Numbered from the stretch's first letter, positions 46,627 to 56,628 are shown. The stretch: 64,000 bases of DNA from Sinohyriopsis cumingii (GCA_028554795.2 CM068842.1:53085608-53149607), one strand, 5' to 3'. Program-made: numbers and translations. The notes: a model not told the origin generated them from the letters alone.

Positions 46627-46628
<2 letters not shown>
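45833..46628. other. Intergenic, nothing recognised
   Basis: Two mentions of AAACGTAACACAGTCTC / AAACGTGACACAGTCTC near 46110 and 46225 suggest a small direct repeat ~115 bp apart; otherwise unassigned. Confidence 0.4.
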
Positions 46629-46678
<50 letters not shown>

Positions 46679-46986
46679 TTTGGATTTTTAACGTAGCGTG
46701 AACAATTTTTCAGTCATATCGCAACGATGTCTGCAGTGTGGCAGTTTATAGTGACGTCTAGCACTGGGGCGTCATGCCGCTGACATGTATCATGATGTCC
46801 CACCCAGTCACATTATCCTGACACTTGGCCGACCCGTCCTAACACTAACCTCTTAATGCTGAGCGCCAAGCGAGACAACTGTGAGTGCCATTTTTATAAG
46901 TCTTTGGTTTTTCTCGGCTGGGGATCGAACCCACGACCTCCCGCATCCGAGGCGGACGCTCTAACCACTAGGCCACCGGAGCGGTC
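46629..46986 (-). repeat. tRNA-derived SINE, family A, with (GT)n(GA)n-expanded tail
   Basis: Reverse orientation. The tail is a compound microsatellite (46629-46678), followed by GGATTTTTAACGTAGCGTG, the full body, and an intact head (GGGATCGAACCCACGACC, then CTAACCACTAGGCCACCGG as read on +). One of the best-preserved heads in the window. Confidence 0.88.
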
Positions 46987-47068
46987 ACATATGTGTGTAT
47001 ACTATTGTATCACAAAACATTCCACTAAATATATTGAACAAAAGTGCAATAGTTGATGTCACGGTATG

Positions 47069-47098
47069 TTTTTTTTTTTTTTTTTTTTTTAAAAAAAA
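47069..47098. repeat. T22-A8 homopolymer junction
   Basis: A run of 22 T is followed directly by 8 A. No retroelement end is visible next to it. Confidence 0.9.
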
Positions 47099-47326
47099 CG
47101 TTTGTATGCCAAATATAGACACGAATTAAGCGAAAACAAGATTGACTTAATGATCAGACACAGGAGCAGTCTACTCAGAATTACAACAAAAAAGAATAAT
47201 TGAATACGTGTACACACATTTTTAATTTATTATAAAATCACGGGGTATTTTGAACAAAGGTTAATGTTTGCTAGAAATGACATTGCGCATTGATAAATAC
47301 GAACTGGTCAGAAGAAATTCTCTGTG

Positions 47327-47337
<11 letters not shown>

Positions 47338-47412
<75 letters not shown>
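47338..47412. repeat. Compound (TC)n(AC)n microsatellite
   Basis: About 33 bp of TC passes into about 42 bp of AC; this is the reverse complement of the (GT)n(GA)n type at 41871 and 46629. Confidence 0.95.
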
Positions 47413-47413
<1 letters not shown>

Positions 47414-48090
47414 GACAGCGATATGGAAACTTGATTCAACCGGTTAGATTTAGACGATTAGAGTAGCTGAGATAGAGATTGTCGGGCATGTTGATATGTT
47501 AAGACAATTTCAATGCGGTGGTCTTAATGATAACAAGTACGAAAGATATTATTAGTTGAATTAACGGAAAATATATATCATGTAGAAAATATGTATGTAA
47601 ACAATGCATGAATTTGATTAATGTACTCAGAAAAAAAAATACCGGGAAACTCAATAGATACAAATAGAGACTTTTGCTGATTGAGGTCAATTCGGGACTG
47701 ACTATGATGAGAATAATGTATGCCAGTGCATTAACTGTGTGATTACAATTAAAGTATAATTCAAGATGTACAGGGAATGCTTATCTAATAATAAGGAACA
47801 TCGTCAAACATTAAATTTGCTAAAAGCTTAAAATCACGAGATATATTGCTTTAACATGAACAAAGAGGCATTGCCATGTAATGACGACAATCGTGTGTTG
47901 ATTGACAACATATATTACCTTATGAACACGTGAGCACTCTAAAGGCCCTTAAGTTTTTATTAATACCTTCAGTCGCATTTTTGGCACGAATTTAGTACTT
48001 TCACTTATAAAATGGCGCGTCTCTGATAGATATGCGATAGCCCTTGCCCTCAGTATGCTTTTTCTATGCTATTTTTATATACTCCAGAGA
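47413..48090. other. Intergenic, nothing recognised
   Basis: AT-rich, no supported feature. Confidence 0.4.
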
Positions 48091-48216
48091 GTTGTTGTTG
48101 TTGTAGGGTTTAACGCCATTTTTCAGCACAAGATAGGCTATACATGGCGGCCAGTATAATTGGTGGAGGAAGAACCCTGGAAAACCCCGGGAAGAACCAC
48201 CGACCCACGAGAAGCT
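48091..48216 (-). repeat. SINE family B, 3' part
   Basis: Read on +: GTTGTTGTTGTTGTAGGGTT, TAACGCCATTTTTCAGCACA, GGCTATACATGGCGGCC, GGTGGAGGAAGAACCCTGG, CCCGGGAAGAACCACCGACC. It matches 50721-50958 and 58893-59016. On the - strand it ends in a CAA-repeat tail. The tRNA-like head is missing here. Confidence 0.8.
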
Positions 48217-48284
48217 TACTCCAGAGAGTACTGGTCTTTGTCTGAACCATTCCTTTACCGAACATTTCTCCTAAATAAGAACAA

Positions 48285-48487
48285 CTAGAATCTCCTAAAT
48301 AACTGTTTAAATGATTGAATGGTATTTTCAATAATGCGTCTCTGACGTTTGTTGAGTACATTCCAAATATCATTTTCAGTCATTTGCTTGTTTGAGAGTT
48401 TCTTAGTAAAGTCGTCCACATTGTTCACTTTATCATCTCTAATTTCAAACAGACGAAACAGCTGCTTTAATTCGTCCACAAAGAAAT
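48285..48487 (-). CDS. Candidate terminal exon on the - strand (66 codons), unassigned
   Basis: On the - strand an acceptor (TTTTGTTTATTAG) precedes an open stretch that encodes FFVDELKQLFRLFEIRDD, then a polar helical segment (DDFTKKLSNKQ, NDIWNVLNKRQRRIIE) and ends QLFRRF before a TAG stop at 48285-48287. Length is 203 nt, entering in phase 1 with two bases completing the first codon. The amphipathic, charged composition looks like real protein rather than chance. A SINE family B copy follows in what would be the 3' UTR. I found no convincing upstream exon on this strand within the window. No family recognised. Confidence 0.4.
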
Positions 48488-49119
48488 CTAATAAACAAAA
48501 ACATAAAGCATCTACATGAGTGTGTGTAACAACCCATATACGGTATTAGGACTAATACGGTAGAAAGGTAGACATTTACATTTTGAATGGTTCACGAGCC
48601 CTCAAGTCAGCAGTGGCGACAACCTCAATACATGAAAAAACCCCAAAAGTAAAATATAACAATATAATCAATATTTATGATAAATAAATTATTCAAACAA
48701 TTCCCGGATAAAATATTTCACTGACGCTCCACTCATGAATGCATTAATCTGGGCTCTTGACAAATGCCTTATTACATCATACGAGAATTAATGTCCTAAT
48801 GTGAGAGAGTCTCCTTTCAGTGAGTAGTCCCTTGTACTCATCTGTACCGATTCTCCTTTTTCCCCTTCTCCTTCCCTACTGTCTTCCTGTGCCGCTCCTT
48901 ATGGTACTCTTTCTCCAGCACCCTTCCTTTGCTACTCCTTGTAATCCAATACTCCATGTACTTGTTACGTGTATTTGATTTAATTTATATTTTATTTAAT
49001 TTAATTGTTTGTAAGTTTTAAAATCTTTTATTTTTAATTTCATTAGGCCTACTTGTCAAAGTAAGGTACTTTTGTTTACTAGGAATTTGATACTTTCCAG
49101 AAAAATCATTTTGACCTGA
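48488..49119. other. Intergenic, nothing recognised
   Basis: Includes a pyrimidine-rich stretch (48840-48960, many CTCCTT and CTTCC phrases) just left of the LTR candidate. Confidence 0.4.
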
Positions 49120-49876
49120 CCTTTTTATAAATACCTAATAATAGAAACACTGTTTCTATTTTTGACTTAGTTCCCAAACTTGATTCAGAAATCACTGAGA
49201 CAAGTAAACAACTTTTTATTTCTATTTTATTCTTGGAGTAAAATGATTGGTTTTTATGAAGGTTATACTAGGAGTACATGATTTTTTATATGTAAACAGC
49301 CTCTATTTCGCAATTCTGGATTTTCCGAAATTGCGCATTAGTTAGTTTTAATAGTGATGCTTAGAGATATGTTTCTCGGTTTGGGTTTTTACTTTATACT
49401 GGAAAGTGTATGTGACCAGTTTGAAGTTACATTTTAATTTTTATTCAGATTATTTGAATTCGAAAGGAAAATTCTTTTTCATGGGAATATTTGTGTGCTC
49501 ATACAGAATGTTTGGACAATGACATTTATTTAAATTTTATTTGGAAATTAAAACACCGGAGTATTGTCTGTGGATATAAAAAGACCGGTAGACACATATG
49601 TACAATAAAGGCTACAATATACGACATCGCCTTCCACTTTTGATTTTTCGTCTGGATTCGAACTTGAGTTCATTAGAACATTTCATTTCTAAAACTTCTA
49701 AAATTTAATTCATGGATTATTCTTGGATTATTTATGCATTTGATTCTCAAAAACGTAAGTTCTTTTTTTCTTCATTTTTACAGTTCGTTTCCAAGGAAAT
49801 AAATAATTTGTTATATTTTTGTTGTTTTCACTTTCTTTTGTTACTGTTTATTAGAGCCTAAACACGTAACGTAAGA
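49120..49876 (+). mobile_element. Ty3/Gypsy LTR candidate (left boundary uncertain)
   Basis: Immediately upstream of a primer-binding site the sequence has a TATA box (TATAAAAA at 49575-49582) and AATAAA 22 bp later (49604-49609), the usual U3/R arrangement of an LTR. The right part (GTTACTGTTTATTAGAGCC, TAAACACG) resembles 60540-60595 and more weakly 61775-61810. The terminal CA appears mutated and the left end is not resolved. Confidence 0.5.
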
Positions 49877-49878
49877 AT

Positions 49879-49896
49879 TGGTGGCTCATCTGGGAT
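49879..49896 (+). other. Primer-binding site, tRNA-Pro-like
   Basis: TGGTGGCTCATCTGGGAT matches the 18-nt tRNA-Pro-type primer-binding site at about 15 positions (known from other LTR elements). It lies just after the LTR candidate and before gag-like sequence. Confidence 0.65.
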
Positions 49897-49949
49897 TTAT
49901 TTAATTTTGGCTAAAATATTTCAAAAACTTTGTTTATTGAAATTTCAGT

Positions 49950-50505
49950 TCTCCGTGTTTTTGAAATAATTAGTGAAATCGGCAAGCTTTTCTAAAATCT
50001 CATCAATAGTGGAAACCTTTCTTTCAAGTCCTATACAGGACCATAATTAGACCTTTTAAAAAGAGATGAATTAACTCAATTTGCCAGAAAATATGATCTT
50101 TCTCAGGTAAAAGATTCCTTAACGAAGCATGAAATAAAAATATTGTGGTCCAGTACTTGGTAGAAAAAATGTTTTGGATAAAATTGCTTTGGTTTCGATC
50201 AGCAAGTCTGTATCAGACTCTGACATAAAAGTAAAGGAATTATAATTAAAATGCAAAATGGAATTGGAGTTAAGGAAGCTGGAACTTCAGAAAGATAAAG
50301 AAGAAAAAGAAATGCAGTTGCAGTTGGAGAAAGAGGAGAGAGAGACAGGAAAGAGAGAAAGAAAAACAGTTACAGTTTGAGAAAGAGAAGAGAGAGAGAG
50401 AGAGAGTTACAGGAAAGAGAGAAAGAAAACAAATGCAATTAGATAAAGAAGAGAAAGAAAGACAAATGCAATTACGAGAAAAACAAATTGTTTTGTACCT
50501 GTATA
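49950..50505 (+). pseudogene. Ty3/Gypsy gag relic, N-terminal part
   Basis: With frameshifts, the sequence reads LLKRDELTQFARKYDLSQ, KDSLTKHEIKILWSS and then a Glu/Lys/Gln-rich coiled-coil stretch (ELELRKLELQKDKEEKE). The same two-part layout is seen at 61960-62470. Stops occur soon after the N-terminal segment and the gag core is absent; the sequence ends about 50505 where unrelated sequence begins. Confidence 0.6.
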
Positions 50506-50720
50506 CTTAAAATACATATTTACTTGATATGATAATTTGATTTAGTTTAGTTATTAACTCATCTGTAAATCTACTGCTATTTTGCAAAAATAAGTATATG
50601 AAGTTACTATTTTCGTCATTGCCATAGAGTTGCTTACATCAGTTTACGTTATTCTCCGGCATTGCACAGTGCCTGCCCAACGTTGTAATTATATTTGTCA
50701 GAAGCTAGTGCAACAGCGGG

Positions 50721-50958
50721 TGTTGTTGTTGTGGACCTTAACGCCATTTCTCAGAAAAAGGTTATACATGGTGGCCAATGTAACTGGTGGAGGAAGAAAC
50801 TGGAAAAACCCCGTTAAGAACCATCGACCCACGGGAAGCTACTGGCATCTTTCTCATATACCAACACTGGCCGAGCCCGAGATTCCATCCCACGCGGAGA
50901 GTGGTGAGAATGCAGTGATCGGCGAAGGTGAGCTCTTTAGACCACTCGGCTAGCCTGG
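50721..50958 (-). repeat. SINE family B, full length with tRNA-like head
   Basis: On the - strand the element starts GGCTAGCCGAGTGGTCTAAA (box A-like, as in tRNA-Ser or tRNA-Leu), then GATGGAATCTCGG (box B-like, diverged), then the body shared with 48091 and 58893, and ends ACAACAACAACA. This copy shows that family B is tRNA-derived. The conserved 3' half may be one of the deeply conserved SINE domains known from animals (possibly the Nin type); I could not check. Confidence 0.75.
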
Positions 50959-51353
50959 GCTCCTGGTGTACAGTTCTGTGTTCTTCTTGCCCATTATCAT
51001 CGAGTATTTTTTTTTTTCTTCCTTTGAGGCATATCAAGTCTTGCAGCTTGAGAATTTTAAATTTGTTGCATATCAAATTAAACTGTTACATATTTAATGC
51101 TATTACTATTTCATCTTTCTAACGTTTAAACGAAATTCTGTTCAGTTTTGATGACTCTGCAAAAATATCATCACATTGAGATCTGTATCTTTTCATAAAG
51201 TCATCACTGATAAATTTTAAAAAGCAGCTGCCAGAAATGTTCATAGGTTTATATGCAAAGAACTATTTCACTGTAATATATATTAACTTGTGAAATGTAT
51301 TGCTGTGTTCACTTGGATAAGGTGATTTAACCATTTACACACATTTAAGTGAG
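50959..51353. other. Nothing recognised
   Basis: AT-rich, no feature supported. Confidence 0.4.
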
Positions 51354-51544
51354 GTGCTGTGCAGTCGTAAGGTTCTTTACGAGTATGTTTGTTTTCAATA
51401 TAAATGCTATCCTTGGAAGGGAGGTATTCCGCAGTGCGAGGGCATTACCAGTTTAGTCTTTTATTTGGACTGGATTCCTCTAACGTTGTCGCTTATGTTA
51501 GGGCCTACAGTACAAATTGTGACTGCTTCTATGAATGAAGCTTG
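51354..51544 (+). CDS. Candidate 5' exon of Gene B, alternative reading
   Basis: An open stretch ends at a strong donor (GAAGCTTG followed by GTAAGG) in phase 2. It encodes LCSRKVLYEYVCFQ and a hydrophobic segment ending VTASMNEA. Exon 52080-52218 is open in the matching phase and would then end in phase 0, as exon 53272 requires. So this chain is phase-consistent, but exon 52080 looks more protein-like in its other frame, which would exclude this exon. No clear start codon is seen. Confidence 0.25.
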
Positions 51545-51973
51545 GTAAGGTCACTTATCTACAATAGTGTGAAGTGTGAAAACTGAACCTTAAAAATCTA
51601 TATATCTACACAGTGTTAAAGGCGTATTGGAGTTTCATCGTCCAGATAAGTTGCTGTTTATGTTAGTAGCACGTCTACAGGACAACCATCTACAACATGA
51701 ACTTTATTGCCATCAATTTGCAACTTTTCTACGATCCGTTAAAACGTATAAATGAATCAAGATTTACGTTATATTTTGCCGTAGCTGTGGTAGAAATTTA
51801 AAACTGCTACTTTGTATACGAAATCACCACCTGCAATTTCAAATCGAGCACTATTTTGCATAAATTCTGTATCTGATTTTGTCTAGTAGTTGTAGATTGA
51901 CCTTGAAAATGTACTGGATCTACAAGCTGGACGTAATAATGTAGATGAATACACTTAGGGTGAGACACTTACC

Positions 51974-51975
<2 letters not shown>
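51545..51975. other. Nothing recognised
   Basis: Stops in all frames, no repeat. Confidence 0.4.

Positions 51976-52055
<80 letters not shown>
51976..52055. repeat. (TA)n microsatellite
   Basis: About 80 bp of pure TA, 25 bp upstream of the acceptor of exon 52080. Confidence 0.95.
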
Positions 52056-52058
<3 letters not shown>

Positions 52059-52079
52059 TCTTCAATTTTGATATTTCAG

Positions 52080-52218
52080 GATTCTTATAGCTACGAATCT
52101 AATAGCAGAACTCCGCTTCTGTGGTCACAGGTCTCTACTACCGAATCAAGGGCCACTACGACTGATAATGTTTCATCTGCCCGACGTTACCGCCCTCCAG
52201 AGGACAGCCGTCAGTTTG
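52080..52218 (+). CDS. Gene B, internal exon, two open frames
   Basis: 139 nt between acceptor TTTTGATATTTCAG and donor TTTG followed by GTAGGA. Frame 0 reads DSYSYESNSRTPLLWSQ, a Ser/Thr-rich middle and RRYRPPEDSRQF, a plausible disordered segment, but it ends in phase 1 and would hit a stop on joining directly to 53272. The other open frame (entering in phase 2) reads ILIATNLIAELRFCG and ends in phase 0, which joins 53272 cleanly. Composition favours the first frame, phase favours the second. A missed small exon between 52218 and 53272 would reconcile the first. Confidence 0.5.
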
Positions 52219-52296
52219 GTAGGATCATTTGAAAGTTAAAAGAACCAACTTTACGGATATATCTATTATACATATTCAGTATTTCATTTAGTATAG

Positions 52297-52597
52297 AGGT
52301 GCTGTAGGGCCGGATTAAGCCTTTTTAGGGCCCTGGGCATTGCCATCCTAGGGGCTCATAGCTAGCTATCCTGCCTTGTCCATAGATATGGTTACAGTAC
52401 TATTAACAACACCCCTGTAAAATCAGACGAGCCGTTGGGACCCTGCCTGTGAAATCAGAAGATAATATATTGTGCCTCTTGAGCCTTGGGGCCCTGCCTG
52501 TGAAATCAGACGATAAAAAATCCCGGGCCCCTTGAGCTCAGGGGCCCTAGGCACGTTGTCCATTTTGTCCTATGGTTAATTTGGCCCTGACCTGCTG
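52297..52597. mobile_element. hAT-like MITE with 8-bp target-site duplication
   Basis: TAGGGCCGGATTAAGCC at the left and GGTTAATTTGGCCCTG at the right are inverted ends about 285 bp apart. Flanking 8-mers AGGTGCTG (52297-52304) and ACCTGCTG (52590-52597) match at 6 of 8 positions, as expected for a hAT duplication. The interior has repeated GGGGCCCT and CCTGCCTGTGAAATCAGA phrases (twice, ~65 bp apart) and no coding potential. It sits in an intron of Gene B. Confidence 0.7.
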
Positions 52598-52800
52598 GTG
52601 CAGTCATTAGAGTGATAGGCTTGTGACCAGAGGTTGTAGGTTCGAATACTACCATTGAATCAGTCCCAGTAAACTACAGTGGAGTACACCTGGGCAATGC
52701 ACTTAACTCTAATTTCCTCGATACGAGAACCCTTATATGTTGTTATGCTGTTAAGCAGAAAACCCAACCCAACCAAACCAAACCAAAGCGTTCAATTTAT
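52592..52800 (+). repeat. tRNA-derived SINE, family C
   Basis: Head CTGCTGGTGCAGTCATTAG, GATAGGCTTGTGACC and TGTAGGTTCGAATACTACC (a good box B), body AGTACACCTGGGCAATGCAC and TTATGTTGTTATGCTG-like text, tail of AACCC/AACCA repeats (CCCAACCCAACCAAACC). It abuts the MITE. Different head, body and tail from families A and B. Confidence 0.65.
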
Positions 52801-53271
52801 TTAGCCTCCCTACCCGCCTCCCAACCTAAATATAAACAAACAAAAAATAAAACTCCCTCAAAAACGAATGTTTTAAGTCATGTTAATTTGTGTGTCATAT
52901 TAAAAGAGTGGATTCCTGTTGATCATAAATATCTACAGGTCCTTCCTGTATTAAAGTCGGATTTCACACTATCCATCAAAATCTTTACTGATCCGCTCTG
53001 AATTAACGTCGGAGTGCAGTATGATCACAATCGCTTCTTCTGATCCTTTTGAAATAAATTTCGAACATAAAGGTCTACATTTTTTGGGAAAATCAGCATT
53101 GCCATATTTTCTCGTCCTTCAAACCAGTATTTAGCGAAATAGTTTATTGTTGTCTTTTTTATTTGACACCTAAGTAAACGAGTCTGTCGAGAAAGAAAAA
53201 TGTAGACTATTGTTATTTTTTATCATTAAGTACTTTTCACTGCTGTATTTAATACGTCCATTGCTTCTCAG
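52801..53271. other. Intron of Gene B, nothing recognised
   Basis: If exon 52080 is read in its more protein-like frame, a small phase-1-to-0 exon should lie here, but I could not find a convincing one. Confidence 0.35.
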
Positions 53272-53415
53272 CCTAAAAAACACTCATGCACCGTAAAGCT
53301 GTACTTCGATAGGTATCATGAGGTCTTACTGGACTGCCCTGACTTGTTTCTAACACCAGAACATGCTACCATGCTACCACAAATAAAAGACGAAAAGACA
53401 AAAGAAATCGAAAAG
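53272..53415 (+). CDS. Gene B, internal exon (48 codons)
   Basis: 144 nt between acceptor CATTGCTTCTCAG and donor GAAAAG followed by GTATAC. Phase 0 gives PKKHSCTVKLYFDRYHEV, then LLDCPDLFLTPEHATMLPQ and a charged end KDEKTKEIEK. Clear protein-like composition. It joins the next exon in phase 0. No domain recognised. Confidence 0.65.
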
Positions 53416-53574
53416 GTATACAAATATTTTGGCATCCAGCATTTTTCTCTCTATTTATGATGGAGGTTGACTAAACCTACTATTTGTGACTAAACCTGTT
53501 ACTGTTTCTTCGTAATGTGACCATTAATTACATCCAAGGTTTGTTTATAAATTCGTCATTCTCACTTTCCAGAG

Positions 53575-53646
53575 AGTTCAATAGAGGCGGTAACTACAAT
53601 CAAAACGTTACCTGTTCCGGTCTCATCAGTGGATAAAACGTTTAAA
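53575..53646 (+). CDS. Gene B, internal exon (24 codons)
   Basis: 72 nt, from the second of two overlapping acceptors (CACTTTCCAGAG) to donor TTTAAA followed by GTAAGA. It reads SSIEAVTTIKTLPVPVSSVD then KTFK in phase 0. Using the first AG two bases earlier would bring an in-frame stop in phase 0, so the downstream AG is chosen. Confidence 0.5.
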
Positions 53647-53807
53647 GTAAGAGAGCTGAAAGAATGAACGAAACTAAGCCTAACTGTATTTAAAAAAAAC
53701 GAACAAGGGTTTTATTGTCACATTTTAATATTGCTACATATTAGGTGTAAAACATATGCTCTTAAAGATCTAATAAACCATTTCATTTTGCGACCATATT
53801 CCTTTTT

Positions 53808-53877
53808 TGCAGACATCGTAGCGATATGACTGAAAAATTGTTAAAGCTACGTAAAAAATTCAAATCACAACCACAAT
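53808..53877 (+). repeat. SINE family A, 5'-truncated 3' end
   Basis: TGCAGACATCGTAGCGATAT, GACTGAAAAATTGTTAAAGC, TACG and AATCACAACCAC match the last 65-70 bp of family A. No head or body. It lies in an intron of Gene B. Confidence 0.8.
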
Positions 53878-54067
53878 CCTTTTTTTAGGTTTGTATTAAG
53901 TAAATCATAAATCTGCAGATTCTGGCTGTAAATCCAAAATGTAATGATTTTTTAAAACTATATTTTTTCTGATAGTATATTAATCATTAGTTCCAAATCA
54001 ATGAATTGATTATGCGGACGAAGACTGCATGCATATTATAGTACATTATATTTCATGGTTTCTTGAG

Positions 54068-54212
54068 GACCAAGCCAACCGGTACAACGACCTAGTAGAA
54101 ACTTACAGTAACCTTCGAGCAGAGATCCACAACTTAAAGACCTATTTCGAAGTAGAAACATCAGGGATTCCTGTGCTGCAGGAGTGTTTTAGAATCCTTG
54201 TCCGCAGATGTG
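54068..54212 (+). CDS. Gene B, internal exon (48 codons plus 1 nt)
   Basis: 145 nt from acceptor TTCATGGTTTCTTGAG to donor ATGTG followed by GTAAAA. Phase 0 gives DQANRYNDLVETYSNLRAEI, a heptad-like helical stretch, then HNLKTYFEVETSG and LQECFRILVRRC. It ends in phase 1, exactly matching the phase of the terminal exon. The N-terminal half looks coiled-coil forming. Confidence 0.7.
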
Positions 54213-54961
54213 GTAAAAAAAACCTTTTAATATGAGGATAAGTTTTGGCCCCATGCTGTTGGTACTTTATGCGGTAGGAATTTGTTAAAATGATGTCCAC
54301 TTATATTTCCACCAAAATGTTCAGTAGAAACTAGTAAATTGGTGTAAGATGCCATCATAATTGAAATACCAATGCCTTATCTCCAGACAAAATCTTTTTG
54401 ATAATAAAACATAAAATCATAATAAAGTTACTAGTCAGACAATAATGCGATAACTTTAGTCAGTTATATTTATTATGTACATATGGACCTTTCAACGATT
54501 CATCCCCAAGTCCGATATAATTGTCAAAGGAGTGTAATCTCACCTGCACCGGCAATTGAGAGTCATTTGTTTCTACCAGGAATTCGATCATATCTAGTAA
54601 ATGTTCATTTTTTTGTGAAAACTTATCGTCGAGAAAGAATTGATACTGCTGCAAATTTCATTTGCAAGAAAAATAATCTTTATGGGACTAAACAAATTTA
54701 AATGTCTTCTCTTTCATCAAGATAACTATCATCATGGCGTGGCATTTGCAATATTATTCATTGTCCTTATTATTTCAGTACTTTTGTTTTACTTTACGAC
54801 AAAAAAATCAATTAAATATAGTTAGAATACCAGTGAAATCTCAGTTTGAATGGTTAAAATCAACCAGTTGTTTCAAACTGTAATACTTTCGGGAGAAAGA
54901 TGCAACATCTATCCTTTGTGCAGTTGGTTCCTTTATCAGATTATTTTCTCTTTTACTACAG
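54213..54961. other. Last intron of Gene B
   Basis: Open stretches at 54460-54825 on both strands are not bracketed by compatible splice sites. Confidence 0.45.
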
Positions 54962-55365
54962 GCGATGCCAAGATAACGATTGAAAGAAAGTCTAAGACAT
55001 TCCTGTATGTATCTTACAATCCAAAAGATGTTTCAGAGAAGTGTGCAGTCTCTCCTGAACAAGTCCTTAAACCACTGGAGCACTACAAAAACGCGTGCAA
55101 GCACGCTGGAGATGTGCTTCAGCATGCACCACATATTAACGACAGCATTTCCATCATCATTAATGATGAAACGGCAATGCGAAGGGAAATAACAAAAGCT
55201 GATCTTCCGGGAGACAAAGGAGTCGATGCCATGAAGTCGGTTATGTCGAATATTACAAAATTAAAACAAATGAATGCAAATATGGATACCATACAGAAAT
55301 ATACGGAGCTAACTTTTAAAGAATTGTTAGAAGCTTCCAAGCTTTTCTTTGCTTCCAATTGCTGA
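54962..55365 (+). CDS. Gene B, terminal exon (133 codons and stop)
   Basis: After acceptor CTCTTTTACTACAG the frame set by the phase-1 donor at 54212 continues as GDAKITIERKSKTFLYVSYN, then SPEQVLKPLEHYKNACKHAG, then INDSISIIINDETAMRRE, DLPGDKGVDAMKSV, and ends in a helical segment (NITKLKQMNANMDTIQKYTE, LLEASKLFFASNC) with a TGA stop. It is the longest coding exon in the window and the strongest evidence for Gene B. Mixed helical and polar composition, several cysteines, no signal peptide or membrane segment in this part. I do not recognise the family; the protein may be specific to the lineage. Confidence 0.75.
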
Positions 55366-55459
55366 TTATTAGTGCAAATAAGGATAATTTAAGATGCACA
55401 TTTGTACCACAATGCCATAACGTACTGGAACGTTGCGTTAAAGGAAATATAGTCTTATT

Positions 55460-55498
55460 GTATGTATGTATGTATGTATGTATGTATGTATGTATGTA

Positions 55499-55531
<33 letters not shown>
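55460..55531 (+). repeat. (TATG)n-(TG)n microsatellite in the Gene B 3' region
   Basis: About 45 bp of TATG passes into about 27 bp of TG, starting 95 bp after the stop codon. Confidence 0.95.
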
Positions 55532-55534
<3 letters not shown>

Positions 55535-55603
55535 ATGTATGCGTTACGCTATTTTGTTCTTAAAGTAAATAACAGAAAAGAGCGAAAACCAACTAATTTT
55601 GCA

Positions 55604-55921
55604 TGCGTGTGTGATTTAGATTTTTAACGTAGCTTTGTTAAGTTTTCAGACATATCGCTACGATGTCTGCAGAGTGGTAGTTCATAATGATGTCAAGCAC
55701 TGGGCTTCATGCTGCAAACATGTGGCATCATGTCGCAGCGACTCACATTATACTTTCACAAGGCCAACCATTCCAAACGCTTACCTCAATGCTGAGCACC
55801 ATCCGAGGCTGCTGCTACGTATAGTTTTCATATGACTTTGAAATGACTCGGCTCGGGTTAAAACTCGCGACCGGCAGCATCCTAGGCGGACGCGCTATCC
55901 ACTGTCGCGACAGGAGCAGTC
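55604..55921 (-). repeat. tRNA-derived SINE, family A, diverged
   Basis: Reverse orientation: TTAGATTTTTAACGTAGC, CATATCGCTACGATGTCTGC, body with CAAGCACTGGG and CACATTATAC, and a mutated head (GGGTTAAAACTCGCGACC, then CCTAGGCGGACGCGC on +). Older than the copies at 33261 or 46629. Confidence 0.8.
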
Positions 55922-56470
55922 AACAAATTTGGTAAAATTAAGCAAATAAATTAATTTCCCAAGAATAAAAAATTAAAGTTAAAAACAAATTTTCATGTTT
56001 TGTGAATTAAATTTCAAATAGTCCTAAACATTCTATCACAAGTCTAAAAGTACAGAATATTCGCAATGAATTCCAGTGGTGTTCCCGAATGAATTCCAAT
56101 GTTGAATGTGCCAAGATACCACTAATTTCGAATGTGCTAACGTGCTAACAGACTCGATATATCACATTGATCTAATTCAAAATGCCGTTGAATCAATTCA
56201 CAAAAATCCTAAGATAATGTTTTTGTTCGAAATTCCAAATAATAATTTAAATGAATAAACCTCCTTAAATATTAAGTTAAAGACAACTAAACTTGATTCC
56301 TTTGAAGACTGGTGTTAAAATAGGAATGAGTAGTTCTAATATCAAACTTAATATAAACTCTAAGACACAATTTGAGAACCAGGATGAGGGTCAAACATTC
56401 ATTTACATAAAATTCTAAGCTATAAACGATCTTATATTGCTCTCCATTACTCTGTCATCTTAATGGAAAT
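55922..56470. repeat. Unassigned ~600-bp dispersed repeat (family U), copy 2
   Basis: Colinear with 33780-34420 over many short blocks (AAATAGTCCTAAACATTCT, ATCACAAGTC, AATGTGCCAAGA, AATGTTTTTGTTCG, AATAATAATTTAAATGAATA, AGGAATGAGTA, TCTAAGACACAA, AAATTCTAAGC). The two copies are strongly diverged. Each is close to a family A SINE, in different orientation. Confidence 0.6.
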
Positions 56471-56628
56471 TTCTATCAAGCTGTAAACAAAATTTGGTTC
56501 TAGACACCTCTTAGGTCAGAATCAAGGCAGTATTTAGAGATCAAACTTTGTAAACATGTATATCCTGCGTGACCTTAGATATGTAGGTCCAACTCGTACC
56601 CTAAAGTATGGATAAAAGTAAAAAACTG

